Assembly (NCBI GenBank): GCA_037783545.1
Contig: JBBELK010000315.1
Coordinates: 124,001 to 188,000 of the forward strand
DNA: 64,000 nt
Origin: Henricia sp. BOLD:AAB3569
Taxonomy: Eukaryota; Echinodermata; Asteroidea; Spinulosida; Echinasteridae
Direction of reading: 5' to 3'
Below, one piece after another: positions 40,658-51,210 of this stretch; positions within the stretch are counted from its first letter, which is position 1, and the number at the start of each line of letters is the position of its first letter. Both the position numbers and the translations under genes were made by a program. The notes under the pieces are model-generated. The model saw only the letters and a program-made list of their open reading frames with translations. It had not been told where the DNA came from and did no database searches.

Positions 40658-41205
40658 TTTCTCATGCCCCTGGGTGGGGCATTTGACCCATTTTCTGTGC
40701 ATTTTTATACAAGACGCGCATGTTTTGCACCCGCGGGTGGGGAATTTGTAACCTTATGTTGTCCCAGGGTTGGGGATTTTGTCACGCAAAAAGTGACAAT
40801 CACCACCTCTCAGGTGGGGTAGCCCGGGGGTAGGGGAATGAGGCAGGGAAACGATTGATAAGTGCATAACCTTCAGTATAATATAGTTGCTTGTCCTCAA
40901 AACGGGATCCCTTATCTTCTACAGTAAACAGTTAATTGAAGCTGAATGGCCATGAACAGCTGTCCATAAATGTTATGATGACTACGTCATTTGCGTAAAC
41001 AATGGTTGTTTGTTTATGTCGTCTCCGTTGGTGGGCAATTATGGTTCGTTGCTTATAAAGAGGGAAATAAAAGCTGTATTTTCTCCCGTGACTTAACTGC
41101 TCCACGCCGTTATTTACGTAAAAAGGTATTTTAACGTAATTAAACTGTACAGTAACTTCAAAACCAGTAACTGTTATTATCTGTGTGTTTACTGTTTTCG
41201 TTTAA

Positions 41206-41557
41206 AGGAGCGTGAGCAGATCACATTTTGAGCCTCCAATTTTTTCCATGGGTGTTGAGATTTTGATTCCATATGATGTGTCATAGTTTTTCGCGGCCCC
41301 AATTCGTATATTTCCAGGGATATGGTCAGCAATGTAATTTATAAACTGCATGGTTACATAAAGCATGGAGAAAGAAACTTTCTCCATGCATAAAGCAATA
41401 CCGTGATTACTCCGACCTTTTTGCTTCCACATCCAAATTGGAAATTGCAAATTTCCTGTTTGCCTGTATAAAAAAGTATGTTGGAGAGGTATTTTATATG
41501 ATTGCTAGCCTAGGTTAAAACATAATCAATTTTCTGGAAAAATCTTAACACGTTCCT
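41206..41557. mobile_element. 'GGAGCGTG..GATC' MITE between TTAA sites
   Basis: It starts AGGAGCGTGAGCAGATCAC after TTAA (41202-41205) and ends AACACGTTCCT before TTAA (41558-41561). Other copies: 30570, 57502 (split), 59701 and 60319 (inverted). Confidence 0.8.
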
Positions 41558-41559
41558 TT

Positions 41560-42825
41560 AAAAACGGGAAGATGTAAATTTACACGATTATTTATTTCCA
41601 CACAACCTCCCGAGGGAGAAGTAAAATACCCCACGACATCAATATACTAAAATTAAAATGGAGATAATAATTGTTTAGGCCTAATACCATCAAAGTCATT
41701 CTTGAACAAAAGAAACTTGATGCTATCACATATACCATGATTAACACATAAAATATCCTTAAAAGAATTTTACTTTGCATCAAAAATTGAATTTACCAGA
41801 GAAAACTTATTTTTGCAATTCTCAACACGTGACACCAAAGTACCATTACATATAGTAGTTGACTTATCGCATGTGTTATGACAATTTAACAATTGAGAAT
41901 AAAATGCTCTGGATGCAGAATCATTATTAAACTTAAAACTTGAGACATAAGACCCAACTGTAAACCCTTAATAATGCAGCTCACTTTAGGCACTCCAATA
42001 GCATGCAATAAGGGTGTACTATGACAAATCTGTGCTATTTGGAACTAGTCCATTAATTTACAATCATAAAAAACCCAACTTGAAAGTTGTTTGGGGGGTT
42101 AAAATCAAGGTTTTCGATTTTTATGCTAATGAAAATTTACATATGCATGAGCAAAGTGATGGAAAACACAGGAAAATCTCATTCAACTGTGCACAAAAGT
42201 TTCCACAATTTTCTCCAACTTGCTGAAACGTTTGTAACCCATGATGGTTTAGGTTTGTTTTACATGTTGCCTGTTTCAAACCATGAAAAAACTAAGGCTG
42301 GAAACTGCAGCATGTTTTTTCTTTGCTTTTTTGCAGTGTGTTCCTAAAGTGACATGCCCCAAACAGCGCCCTCTGTCTGTGAGTTTATGTAAAGATATTT
42401 TCAAAGTTGAAGATGACACTTTTTCTCATGGGGCATCAAAATGAACAGTAGTATTGTCTTTCTACACAAGTAATCCTTCATATGCAGCAAAAACTGTGCA
42501 TACGTTATTGAGCATTTCATGGCCCTTTAAATTAACACTCTGACATCCATAAGTCAATATGGGGATTAAACCGGAATTCCACAAACTTTGACATCCGAAC
42601 TGGAACCACCCTTACAAAGCCCGCCCCCTGTAGGGAGAAGAATGCCATTTGACATTTCCTCATTCTTTCTTCCATGTGACTCTTACAATTTAAATCAGAA
42701 GACAAAGTGACCCCTAGGTTAGTGATATGATCGAATCATTTAAAAACCAAGCAGGTTCATTAACAAAATGATTCTTCCCAAAAGTGCAGCAAAATGTCTT
42801 AGAGGGATTAAAACGTAAACCATGT
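41560..42825. other. Centre of the foldback element, no gene seen
   Basis: AT-rich sequence. I scanned for transposase or reverse-transcriptase motifs and saw none. Short ORFs show no family I know. Confidence 0.4.
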
Positions 42826-43985
42826 TGTTTGAGGTGGTTTTCAGGGAGACCAATAGGCTTTACGCACAAATATTACTGCAGCGTTTGATGTGGTTTTCAG
42901 GCAGACTAATATACTTTATTAAAAAAAAATTACTGCTGCGTTTGAGGTGGATTTCGCGCTGACCAGTGTACTTTATACAAAAATATTACTGCAGCGTTTG
43001 AGGTGGTTTTCAGGGAGACCAATATGCTTCACGCACAAATATTACTGCAGCGTTTGAGGTGGTTTTCAGGCAGACCAATAGGCTTTACGCACAAATATTA
43101 CTGCAGCGTTTGAGGTGGATTTCGCGCTGACCAGGTGTACCCAGGGCCGGATCCAGGATTTTAACAAGGGGGGGGGGGGGGCGTGAAATTTTTAAGCATG
43201 AAATGCTGATGACAATGAAATAGCGAGCGCATAGCGCGAAGCCCTAACGGCTTCCGGATGGATTCTAGATGCTCTGTGGTGCGATCTGGGGCAATATTTA
43301 ACCACTTTAAGCAGTAAAAGTGTGCACAAAATGTGTTTTTTTGTTTGTTTTTTTTTGAAAAGGGGGGAGCGTGCGCCCCCCACGCCCCCCCCCCCCCCCC
43401 CCTGGATCCGCCCCTGGTACCTTATACACAAATATTACTGCAGCGTTTGAGGTGGTTTTCAGGCAGACCAATAGGCTTTACGCACAAATATTACTGCAGC
43501 GTTTGAGGTGGATTTCGCGCTGACCAGGTGTACCTTATACAAAAATATTACTGCAGCGTTTGAGGTGGTTTTCAGGCAGACCAATATACTTTATTTAAAA
43601 AATATTACTGCAGCGTTTGAGGTGGATTTCGCGCTGACCAGTGTACTTTATACAAAAATATTACTGCAGCGTTTGAGGTGGTTTTCAGGGAGACCAATAT
43701 GCTTCACGCAGAAATATTACTGCAGCGTTTGAGGTGGTTTTCAGGAAGACCAATAGGCTTTACGCACAAATATTACTGCACCGTTTGAGGTGGATTTCGC
43801 GCTGACCAGTGTACTTTATACAAAAATATTACTGCAGCGTTTGAGGTGGATTTAGCGCTGACCATGTGTACCTTATACAAAAATATTACTGCAGCGTTTG
43901 AGGTTGTTTTCAGGGAGACCAATAGGCTTTACGCAGAAATATTACTGCAGCGTTTGAGGTGGATCTCGCGCTGAACGGTGTACTT
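42826..43985 (-). repeat. Right satellite arm, inverted 57-bp units
   Basis: About 15 copies of ATTACTGCAGCGTTTGAGGT, the complement of the left arm, again in two alternating types. The array is broken by the insertion at 43142-43416. It degrades at 43985 into CCC-rich DNA (44020-44105). Confidence 0.93.
43142..43416. mobile_element. hAT-type MITE with CAGGGSCGGATCCAG ends and 5-bp target duplication
   Basis: It starts CAGGGCCGGATCCAGGATTT and ends CTGGATCCGCCCCTG, with GTACC on both sides (43137-43141, 43417-43421). It contains poly-G and poly-C runs at its two ends and sits inside a satellite unit. Confidence 0.85.
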
Positions 43986-44379
43986 GCTACAAAAATATTA
44001 ATACAGCCTTTGACTCCTATCTCCCTTCCCCTCCTCTCCCCTCGACCGCCCCAACCCTGTCCCGGCCCACCCCTGCCCCAACCCCACCCCAACCCCACAC
44101 CCTCCAAGCCAAGTAAATGCAAGTCGTATCATGGAGCTATATGGTCGTATACAGCCAAAACAAACACAAAACCCTAATTATTTTCCATTGATGCAAGCCG
44201 AATCGCTAATAATTTGTCTCGCTGAAAGCTAATGGTAGGCGTACTATTGTACCATTTTATGCCAAAGGACTAGGTGAAGTCTAATTTAGAAGCAAAATGT
44301 GTGCCGCCCTCATTCGACTTTTTCTTCGGATATTTCTTGAATTTTGAAAACATTACTGCAGCGTTTGAGATTTAACATC

Positions 44380-44512
44380 CACCAAGTCGGTCGGGCGCAG
44401 ACATTTTGCTTTCGGACCATGAATGGCGCCCTCTTTCGTTCCCAAGTGCTCGTACCTGTTTCGCAATCACACGCACGTGCGTCGGCAGCGTGTAAACAAA
44501 ACAATAACGTTT
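44380..44512. other. GC-richer non-repetitive DNA beyond the foldback element
   Basis: This short stretch (GTCGGTCGGGCGCAG ... CACGCACGTGCGTCGG) is not recognisably repetitive. It could be the original upstream region of MCCC2 now separated from its ATG; this is only a suggestion. Confidence 0.25.
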
Positions 44513-44683
44513 AATAGACTACTAAAGTGTGACGTCAGTTGCCATGGTAATAGGGTCTAAACATTCGCTGGTAATCTGAAACGTCCATTGGTATAGCGCA
44601 AGGAAACGGTTCACTGGTTTTAGTGTAGACCCAAAAACCATGGCAACACACAAAGGGTGACGTTTTCACTTTAGTAGTCTATT
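44513..44683. mobile_element. Palindromic MITE 'TAGACTACTAAAGTG', copy 2
   Basis: AATAGACTACTAAAGTGTGACGTCAGTTGCCATGGTAAT pairs with ACCATGGCAACACACAAAGG and TTTTCACTTTAGTAGTCTATT. Length about 170 bp. Confidence 0.82.
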
Positions 44684-45827
44684 GCGTTGCGTTGTCCAGT
44701 CCTTAATTTTGCGGATTGGAACCGCAAACTTTCAATTTAGAAAATGTAGTGATGAATAATACGCTTAGGTCAGTTGGCTAACAACAAACTGAAGGCTTGG
44801 GTTCAAAATCATAATTGATGAATTCCTTTGCTCATTAGTCGGGCATCCTTATTTTTTCTCGTCAATCTTGAACTTGGAGTATCATTATTAAACGGTTTCT
44901 CCATTAAACAATGTATCTCGTGATTGTCCTCCTGAAGTAGGGCGACAACAATAGTAGACTGGTTCCCGCTGCACATCTTCCACATACAACGACTGAATAT
45001 GAGGACCGGCTACTGTCGTGTTTAAAATAGCACTTTAAGCATTACGTCATGCATTTATTTTTAGAAGCACATAACCGTTAATTTTGTACAACAATTTAAA
45101 AGGGGTTATTCCTTATTTGACCAATACAAATTTAATATATTAACCTTAAAATATTAAATATGCCCATTTGAATATATACATGTAGGCTAGCATCAAAAAG
45201 AAAATTCAAACCTTGTCTGCATCACCCAGTGAGCTCCTACGGTTACCGTAACTATAGCCACTTTGTAGTTTTAAATCCGTGGCATCACCATAAATACACA
45301 CGCAGCGGCATGCGTACATGCACGCGACGTCAATTCAAATTCTCGAAACAATGACGAATTGTACCCGACGATTAACGGTAACGTCCGGACGACCGGACGT
45401 GCATTCGGGTAACTTCGGGAACCTTCGGAAAAAGGAGGAATTCCTCCTGTTTCAAAATGGCGGAATTGGCGGCTGCCGGACTTTAAATTCAGTCTAGTCA
45501 AAGAATTTTTGGTCCGGGTACCAGACTACAACAATAGGGCCACGCGCATTTGTCTACGCGTAGCATTTATATTGTTCTCTCCTCCACAGGAGAGTTTAGT
45601 GACCCGTTACTTGAGGCTCTAATAAAATACATAATAAAACCACAAGGCCAAGGGATAAAGGCTTTATCAACAGATTATATTTTGCATATAACAGCCAAGC
45701 TACTTTGAGGATCAATCATCCCATAATTACTTAGCAAATGATAACATCCAGCAACAGTGCACACAATTCAATTAGCCAATTTGATACAACTCCTGGTTTA
45801 TTCTTGCATTTTCTTATGTAGGCCTAA
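44684..45827. other. Intergenic DNA with a partial MITE at 45520-45625
   Basis: No gene is recognised. 45520-45625 carries ACAATAGGGCCACGCG and TTGTTCTCTCCTCCACAGGAG, a decayed member of the hairpin family at 8089. AAAATGGCGG at 45454 looks like a YY1-type promoter word but has no exon attached. Confidence 0.4.
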
Positions 45828-46145
45828 ATGGGTCTTTCCACAGTATTAAAAGGGGGAATTTTGGCAACAGACCATATTTTCGAGGAAATACCTTTGTCTG
45901 GTCTCAAAATAAAAGAAATTTCCAATATACGCTCGTAACAGGGACGGACGCTTGTGTTACATTTTAGGCTGTCCCGGTTACGAGCGTATATTGGAAATTT
46001 GCACACAGTGTTTTTAGAAAGGCATGTTGTCACACTATTTGTAACCCTTTTTTGGCCTAAGTTATCTCTTAAGAACGACTGAAACTTACTTCTTTTATTT
46101 TGAGACCAGACAAAGGTATTTTCTGTGTTGCCAAAATGCCAAGTC
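45828..46145. mobile_element. 'GTGGGTCTTTCCACAG' hairpin MITE
   Basis: GGGTCTTTCCACAGTATTAA, CCTTTGTCTGGTCTCAAAATAAAAG and TTTCCAATATACGCTCGTAAC are mirrored to the right. The right end is cut after GCCAAAATGCC. Confidence 0.78.
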
Positions 46146-46149
46146 GTCA

Positions 46150-46670
46150 CAGAAAAGCATGCAGTAGAATAAAGTCTGGTCTTTGCTAATTTGAAATTTG
46201 TCAATACACCATATCAAATAGCTGCCATCTTGTGGGCCAACTTTTGATTTTGAGATTGTCAACAATGTAAGCACAAAACGTGCAAGCCTGCATGTCCTTA
46301 AAGAACAAAGAAACTGTCCCACAGAATGGCAACTACATTGTATGCGATACAGAATACTGTATTAACAGTGCTCTTATTTTTGTGAATCGACAGCATTTTT
46401 ATAAATATGCTAAAACAAAGCAATACAACGAGTGATTACAGAAACTGCAGTCACCCTGGGGGGCAAGTGCTCCTATACATGTAGTTTGAACTCTGAAGAT
46501 TGATTCAATTTGTTCTTCACTAGTTAAAAAATCTAAAATTGATTGCTTTTTTAAAGAAAGGAAACACATGGTTCTTTTTAAAAATCTGTTCTGTGAAATT
46601 CATTGCTATACCATAGAACACCGCAATAAACTCAGTACTACACAATGTACGTGTACAGTGTACACCATTC
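46150..46670. other. AT-rich intergenic DNA, nothing recognised
   Basis: No exon, RNA gene or clear repeat seen. Confidence 0.4.
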
Positions 46671-46672
46671 AA

Positions 46673-47133
46673 CACCGTGTTTACACTGGTCCCGAGCTCG
46701 GGATCAAGATTGATCCCCTGATAAGAATGCGTCAGTGTTAACCGCAATGATCCCGAGTGCCGCGTTTACATTCTGTAGTTGATCTCGAGCACGGTGCCAG
46801 AAGTTGCAGTCAAAGATCATGCTCTATTTGTGTATGTACTGATCAATGTGAGCATGGACTGTGCATGTAGTGTACAGCTGGAATTAAGCGGGCTTTTTCC
46901 CCCGCTACGGCTGTGGAGCGGATGCAGGAGGATGCCGTAAAGATTAATTGCTTATCTAACCGCAAACTGATCCCGAGCTCAGGATCGAACCCTCCGCCAA
47001 CACAAGACAAAAATCTTGGGGTCTGATCCGGGGCGAATTTGGTTCCGAGAGCGTTTACACTCAGTTTGTGATCCGGGGCTGATCCCGAGCTCGGTGTTAG
47101 ACCCCGAGCTCGGGATCAAGTGTAAACAGGGTG
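46673..47133. mobile_element. 461-bp element rich in GATCCCGAGCTCGG
   Basis: Ends CACCGTGTTTACACT and AGTGTAAACAGGGTG are inverted, with CAA on both sides. Several GATCCCGAGCTCGGGATC-like palindromes lie near both ends. No ORF. Confidence 0.8.
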
Positions 47134-47340
47134 CAACAGGCATAATATCAGAATTACATTTATCCGAAATTTGTCAGTGTTATTAGCATTTTGTATGAGA
47201 GGTTAGAATAGGAAAAATACATTAATTTCAAGTTGTTTACGGTACATTCAACTTGAACGAAAATTAAGTTTGCTGGTACGAATTTTTGATACATTGCAAA
47301 ATGAGGGTGCACTAAATTTTGCCACTTTAAAGGCCTAGTG

Positions 47341-47838
47341 TATCATTTGCAATGACCCCAAAAAGTAATCGACGAGTTTACAGGGGAAAGTTCTAAAAGT
47401 AAAGATTCATTTAATAGCAACTACCCAATGAAAGGTTTCCGCTCAAAATGATATCATTTTACCAGAAAATAATCCGTAAAGATGAAATTATTCAGATTTA
47501 CTTATTTTTGGTTCGCATCTACGCGGTCAAAAATGCATGGGCGCTGTGTACTGCGTGTGCGTGTTCCAACACAATGCATTTTTATGGATCGCACGCACAC
47601 GCAGTATATGATGTGCGCCACAGAGTGCATGACGCAAGCCACATATAGTACCCGATCAACTGAGAACGAATATTTGAAACACCCCGCCAAGACCAGGAAA
47701 ACGCATATGGATTTTCATTGTTTTGTTTTAAACGTGGTACATTTGACAAAGCCGAAATTTCTTCGGATGAGTTTGTTGATGTCTTTCTTTTGATTTATAA
47801 TGGTTTTATTAGCAGAATCGCTCAAAAACAGATCATCT
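47341..47838 (+). mobile_element. 500-bp TTAA MITE family, copy 2 (right end lost)
   Basis: It starts AGGCCTAGTGTATCATTTGC after TTAA (47337-47340) and follows copies 1 and 3 to GATCATCT, then breaks into unrelated DNA before the terminal repeat. Confidence 0.85.
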
Positions 47839-48036
47839 TGAAAACTCTTCAGGAGAAACTGTAATTTCAAACTGGAATTGTGACATCACATATTTCCTTA
47901 TGAATATTTATAGAAATTAATTAACATAAACAAAATTCAAATAATGGATCAGTTATAAGTGATCTAAATTTCGGCCCTTTTCAGGACCAAGGGGATCAAT
48001 AACATGATTGGTTGATGAATTTTTCAAACTGCATAT

Positions 48037-48650
48037 AGACTACTAGGCTGCGTTCGGGCGTGTACTCGTGTTAACACGAGTTATACTCCTGCGCGCGTGA
48101 ACGGCAAGAATAACGACACTCGGGTCAGTGAGAGTATGCTCTCACTACTCCCCAACAAATGGGGAGTGTGCTCGTACTCCTGTCAAGTGTCATGTGATTT
48201 GTACGAAGATGGTGGAATATGGGTGGGATTTTTGGTGAATTTGCTCAAGGTGTCAACTCAATAACTTAAACAATAACTCACTAAGGTTTGTTTTAGACGG
48301 CATCAAAGGTTCTCACGACTTACGGCCTGTATTTCCTCAGTTTCTTGTGAGCAATGAAACGGCATTTTTTGTGCAGTGACAGCAAGAGACGTCCATCTTC
48401 ACTGATTGCCATTCGCGCACGCGGACTGCGGACTTGCCGTTCGCGTGATGTGACCCGAGTGCAATGCGCACGCATTACTCCCGATTAACGAGAACTGCAC
48501 GCCCGAACGCAGCCCTAAAGTGTGACGTCAGTTGCCATGGTAATTGGGTCTAAACATTCGCTCGTACATGTGTAATTTGAAACATCCATTGTTAAAGCTC
48601 AGGGAAATAGTTAATGCACAAAGGATGACGTTTTCACTTGAGTAGTCTGC
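48037..48650. mobile_element. 'TAGACTACTA' MITE, copy 3, split by a 469-bp element
   Basis: The host reads ATAGACTACTA ... AAGTGTGACGTCAGTTGCCA. The insert (48046-48514) has ends GGCTGCGTTCGGGCGTG and CACGCCCGAACGCAGCC flanked by CTA on each side. Comparison with 44513-44530 shows the empty site AGACTACTAAAGTG. Confidence 0.88.
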
Positions 48651-48950
48651 TGCTCATGAAAATATTGTGACCATGTACAAAATGATCTCGGCGCCAAAAT
48701 GGTTCAGTTTCCATATTACCATCGTTTCATTCAAATTTTAGTACATTTAATTTGGGATGTTTTCTTAATCACAACTAGAATTTAGAATTCTAAAATATCA
48801 ATTTTGGATTATAAAGGGACAGCATTAGTTGTTTTGATTAATTTTAAAACAAAATATTTTTTAAAGATAAACATGAAATTTTATTACTGCTAAAATCGTG
48901 TTTCCTCACCAAATGTACACTTTTTGGGGCATTACGTCACAGGAAGAAAT
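48651..48950. other. AT-rich intergenic DNA, nothing recognised
   Basis: No gene or named repeat seen. Confidence 0.4.
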
Positions 48951-49388
48951 GGGCCTTTTTCCAAATCTCGGCTTCGTCTCCGGCTTCGTCTCCATTCCGC
49001 CATCTTGAAGCCGCATACCAAACTTCGGCTCGGCTTCAGGCTTCATTTTGAGGCTTCGTTTTGGCCCAAATGAGGCTCCAAAACGAAGTCAAATAAAGAG
49101 GTGACTTCAGCCGGCTTCGTGACGTCATGAACTGGAAAATCACGTGACAGCAACAAAAACTTTGTGAACTTTTGCAGGTTTGCTAAACTTTTCCGCCGAC
49201 AAAACTCATCTGCTAGCGCTTTTAAAAAAACGGTGAAAAAGAGTGGTAGGCCTACTATGCCCGACTAGTGTTCCAAACAGTTTTTGGTTTGGCTTCGCTA
49301 AAGTGAAGCCAGAGGCTATTGGAGCCGGAGCCGGAGCCGCATGAAGCCAGAGCCTGAAGACGGAGTCGAGATTTGGAAAAGGGCCTAT
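48951..49388. mobile_element. GGCTTC-rich MITE with GGGCCTTTTTCCAAATCTCG ends
   Basis: It starts GGGCCTTTTTCCAAATCTCGGCTTCGTC and ends GACGGAGTCGAGATTTGGAAAAGGGCC. The interior is made of CGGCTTC / GAAGCCRGAG words in opposite orientation at the two sides. Confidence 0.82.
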
Positions 49389-49715
49389 GTCACAGAAAGA
49401 AATGGTGACGTCCTTGTATGGTTACATACTGAACATTTTGAAAACTTGTTGATTCCAACATTTTTACTGACTCATCAATTCTTTTTTTCAAAACAAAAGC
49501 CGACACTAACATTTCAAAATCTGGGAACATGTGAAATTCCTGGAATTTTTCTGCATTCATTGTCATTCAGAATCACAGAGAGCTTCCTGAAACCGCCACG
49601 ATAATGGGAATCAATTTCCAAAAAAGACGGAATCATGATTCATTTTCTCAACATTGAATCGATTCTAAGTGACTCGAGAGAACATTTTATAACCAAGCCT
49701 AATCCCTATAGACAG

Positions 49716-49876
49716 CCGAAGTGTAACGTCAGTTGCCATGGTAATTGGCTCTAAACATCATGGCCATCAGAAAAAGTACCATTGCAAAAGCACAGGGACA
49801 CGGTTCAGTGATTTTTAGTGTAGAGCCATTGCCTAGGCAACTAACAAAATATGACGTATTTACTTCGGCAGTCTAT
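49716..49876. mobile_element. MITE of the 12545-12712 subfamily, copy 4
   Basis: GTGTAACGTCAGTTGCCATGG, AGAAAAAGTACCATTGCAAAAGC and GTGTAGAGCCATTGCCTAGGC, ending CGGCAGTCTATTC. 49390-49715 has no recognised feature. Confidence 0.75.
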
Positions 49877-50096
49877 TCTGTCGGTCGGACATCCTGGCAC
49901 TTTTGTGACCCGGTGACATAGCGATGCGACTGGAGTGAAAACAAATTCGTTCGTGCTTAGATACAATGTACGTGTTGTCACACAGACAACAGCTTTGTTC
50001 CTTCGCTTGTAACCGTGGTAACACATTTTCACCAACCGACAGATTAGTTGGGATCATGGATGTCATAATTCAGTATTATAACCGGTGTAGACTTAA

Positions 50097-50566
50097 AGCC
50101 AGTATACATGATTGGTATCTCGAAAATCAGAAATGGTCACAGATTTACGCCTAACTTACACAATATAAACATGATGACCGTAGAAAATTTCCCCTGAAAT
50201 GGTTTTGTCTGAAGTGCTATAGTCTTTGAGAAATTAGTAAAACAATTAGTTTTCGTCTCATGAGACGAAAATTCAATTCGCCCAAAAACCATTTCGCCGA
50301 AGTGCCATTTCGCCCCAAATCACTTCGTCCAAACACTACATCACCTAAATGCCACTTTGCCCCAAAACCACTTCGTGCACAGGCCGTGGTTCAGGGTGAA
50401 ATTACTGCACACCCTTTTTTGACTGTTTTCTCAAAAGTTAGACGAAGTACGGAGCTGGTTTTTGCTCAGGTTGGTTTTAATCACGCATATCTTCAATCAC
50501 ACAGGAGGATAAAACTATTTGTAACAGTTTACCAATCGTGTATACTATCTTTAACTTTCTGCCTTC
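50097..50566. mobile_element. 'CGAAGTGG' MITE, inverted copy
   Basis: It follows TTAA (50093-50096) and runs in the opposite direction to 32379-32896: TTTCCCCTGAAATGGTTTTG, CGTCTCATGAGACGAAAA, a run of CACTTCG words, then AAAGTTAGACGAAGTACGGA. Confidence 0.8.
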
Positions 50567-50596
50567 AATTTGAAATAACTGTACACACATAGCACT

Positions 50597-50690
50597 TAAA
50601 GGCACAGGCTCGTCAGCAATGCGCGCGTGCCAAATTCGTGCCACGAAATACGCAGCTCCTTTGCTAAGGAGCTGCGTATTTCGTGGTATG
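50597..50690. mobile_element. Palindromic MITE, copy 4 (right arm truncated)
   Basis: AGGCACAGGCTCGTCAGCAATGCGCGCG... CAGCTCCTTTGCTAAGGAGCTG, then TATTTCGTGG and a break. It lies about 180 bp downstream of the COX14 stop. Confidence 0.78.
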
Positions 50691-50872
50691 GGAGAACTTT
50701 GCATCTTGGCCGATTCATTATCTCACATTGGGCACTGTGCAAGAACCACTTTAAGTAATGAACTGCAAAATAGCAATCTGTGGCATCAATGTATGGAGTA
50801 CCGAATATCGCCAACATTCAATAGTACAGCCACTAAACTCACAGCTAGTTCACCGACTCAGCATCACCGTCA

Positions 50873-51067
50873 TCACTGGTTTGCCTCTGATTTTACCGTT
50901 GGAGGCATCTCAATCTTGCTCCTGTCTGTGCTATTGTACATATTCTTGGACCTCATGAAATTGCCGATGCGTCTGCAGCATAAGTAAGTCCCATAGCCTG
51001 TGAGAAGCAACATGCTCACTGTAAAAGTCTTGTAGCCCACGTCGGCTACTTTTTTCCCTAAAGACAT
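50873..51067 (-). CDS. COX14: Cytochrome c oxidase assembly factor COX14 homologue
   Basis: COX14 is a small inner-membrane mitochondrial protein that couples COX1 synthesis to complex IV assembly. The ORF of 64 codons runs ATG 51067-51065 to TGA at 50875-50873 on the - strand. GKKVADVGYKTFTVSMLLLT, GYGTYLCC and the R.. spacing match human [27 protein letters not shown] almost position for position. The hydrophobic FTVSMLLLTGYGTYLCC segment is the single membrane span; a basic, then mixed-charge tail follows, as in the 57-residue human protein. An in-frame upstream ATG at 51193 exists, but the extra 42 residues have no counterpart in the family, so I start at MSLGKK. The coding part has no intron, which is also the vertebrate arrangement. 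It is divergently placed from IQCB1, 2.6 kb away. Confidence 0.92.
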   Translation of the reverse strand: MSLGKKVADVGYKTFTVSMLLLTGYGTYLCCRRIGNFMRSKNMYNSTDRSKIEMPPTVKSEANQ

Positions 51068-51210
51068 GATGTCGTCGTTGATGGTTAAGTTGGTGCACTG
51101 CAGTATGCTGTTGGCGTCGGGATAGTTAAGTGTAGACTTTCCTGATTTGAACAAAAAATTGAAAGAATTAACAACTTTCAAAAACAGGGACAAATTTTAT
51201 AACGAAACAG

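Larger units (their letters stand above)
38539..44379. mobile_element. 5.8-kb foldback-type element with satellite-like arms, upstream of the MCCC2 start codon
   Basis: The tips are inverted: GATGTTAAATCTCAAACGCT at 38539, continuing through TTCAAGAAATATCCGAAGAA, and the complement ending at 44379. Inside each tip lies an array of about 57-bp units around CTCAAACGCTGCAGTAAT: about 18 units at 38845-40555 in one orientation and about 15 at 42826-43985 in the other. Units alternate between a CAGCGCGAAATCC type and a CTGCCTGAAAACC type. The middle (40560-42825) holds a poly-C run, a MITE (41206-41557) and AT-rich DNA but no transposase that I recognise. It resembles foldback transposons (Drosophila FB, sea-urchin TU) in plan. 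A target duplication was not found. Confidence 0.8.

Noticed and set aside
43959-44177. Proline-rich frame near the end of the right arm
   Set aside because: It is produced by CCC-rich low-complexity sequence at 44020-44105.
45454-45485. AAAATGGCGGAATTGGCGGC as a gene start
   Set aside because: The frame stops after about ten codons and no donor follows at once; it may be a YY1-like promoter word only.
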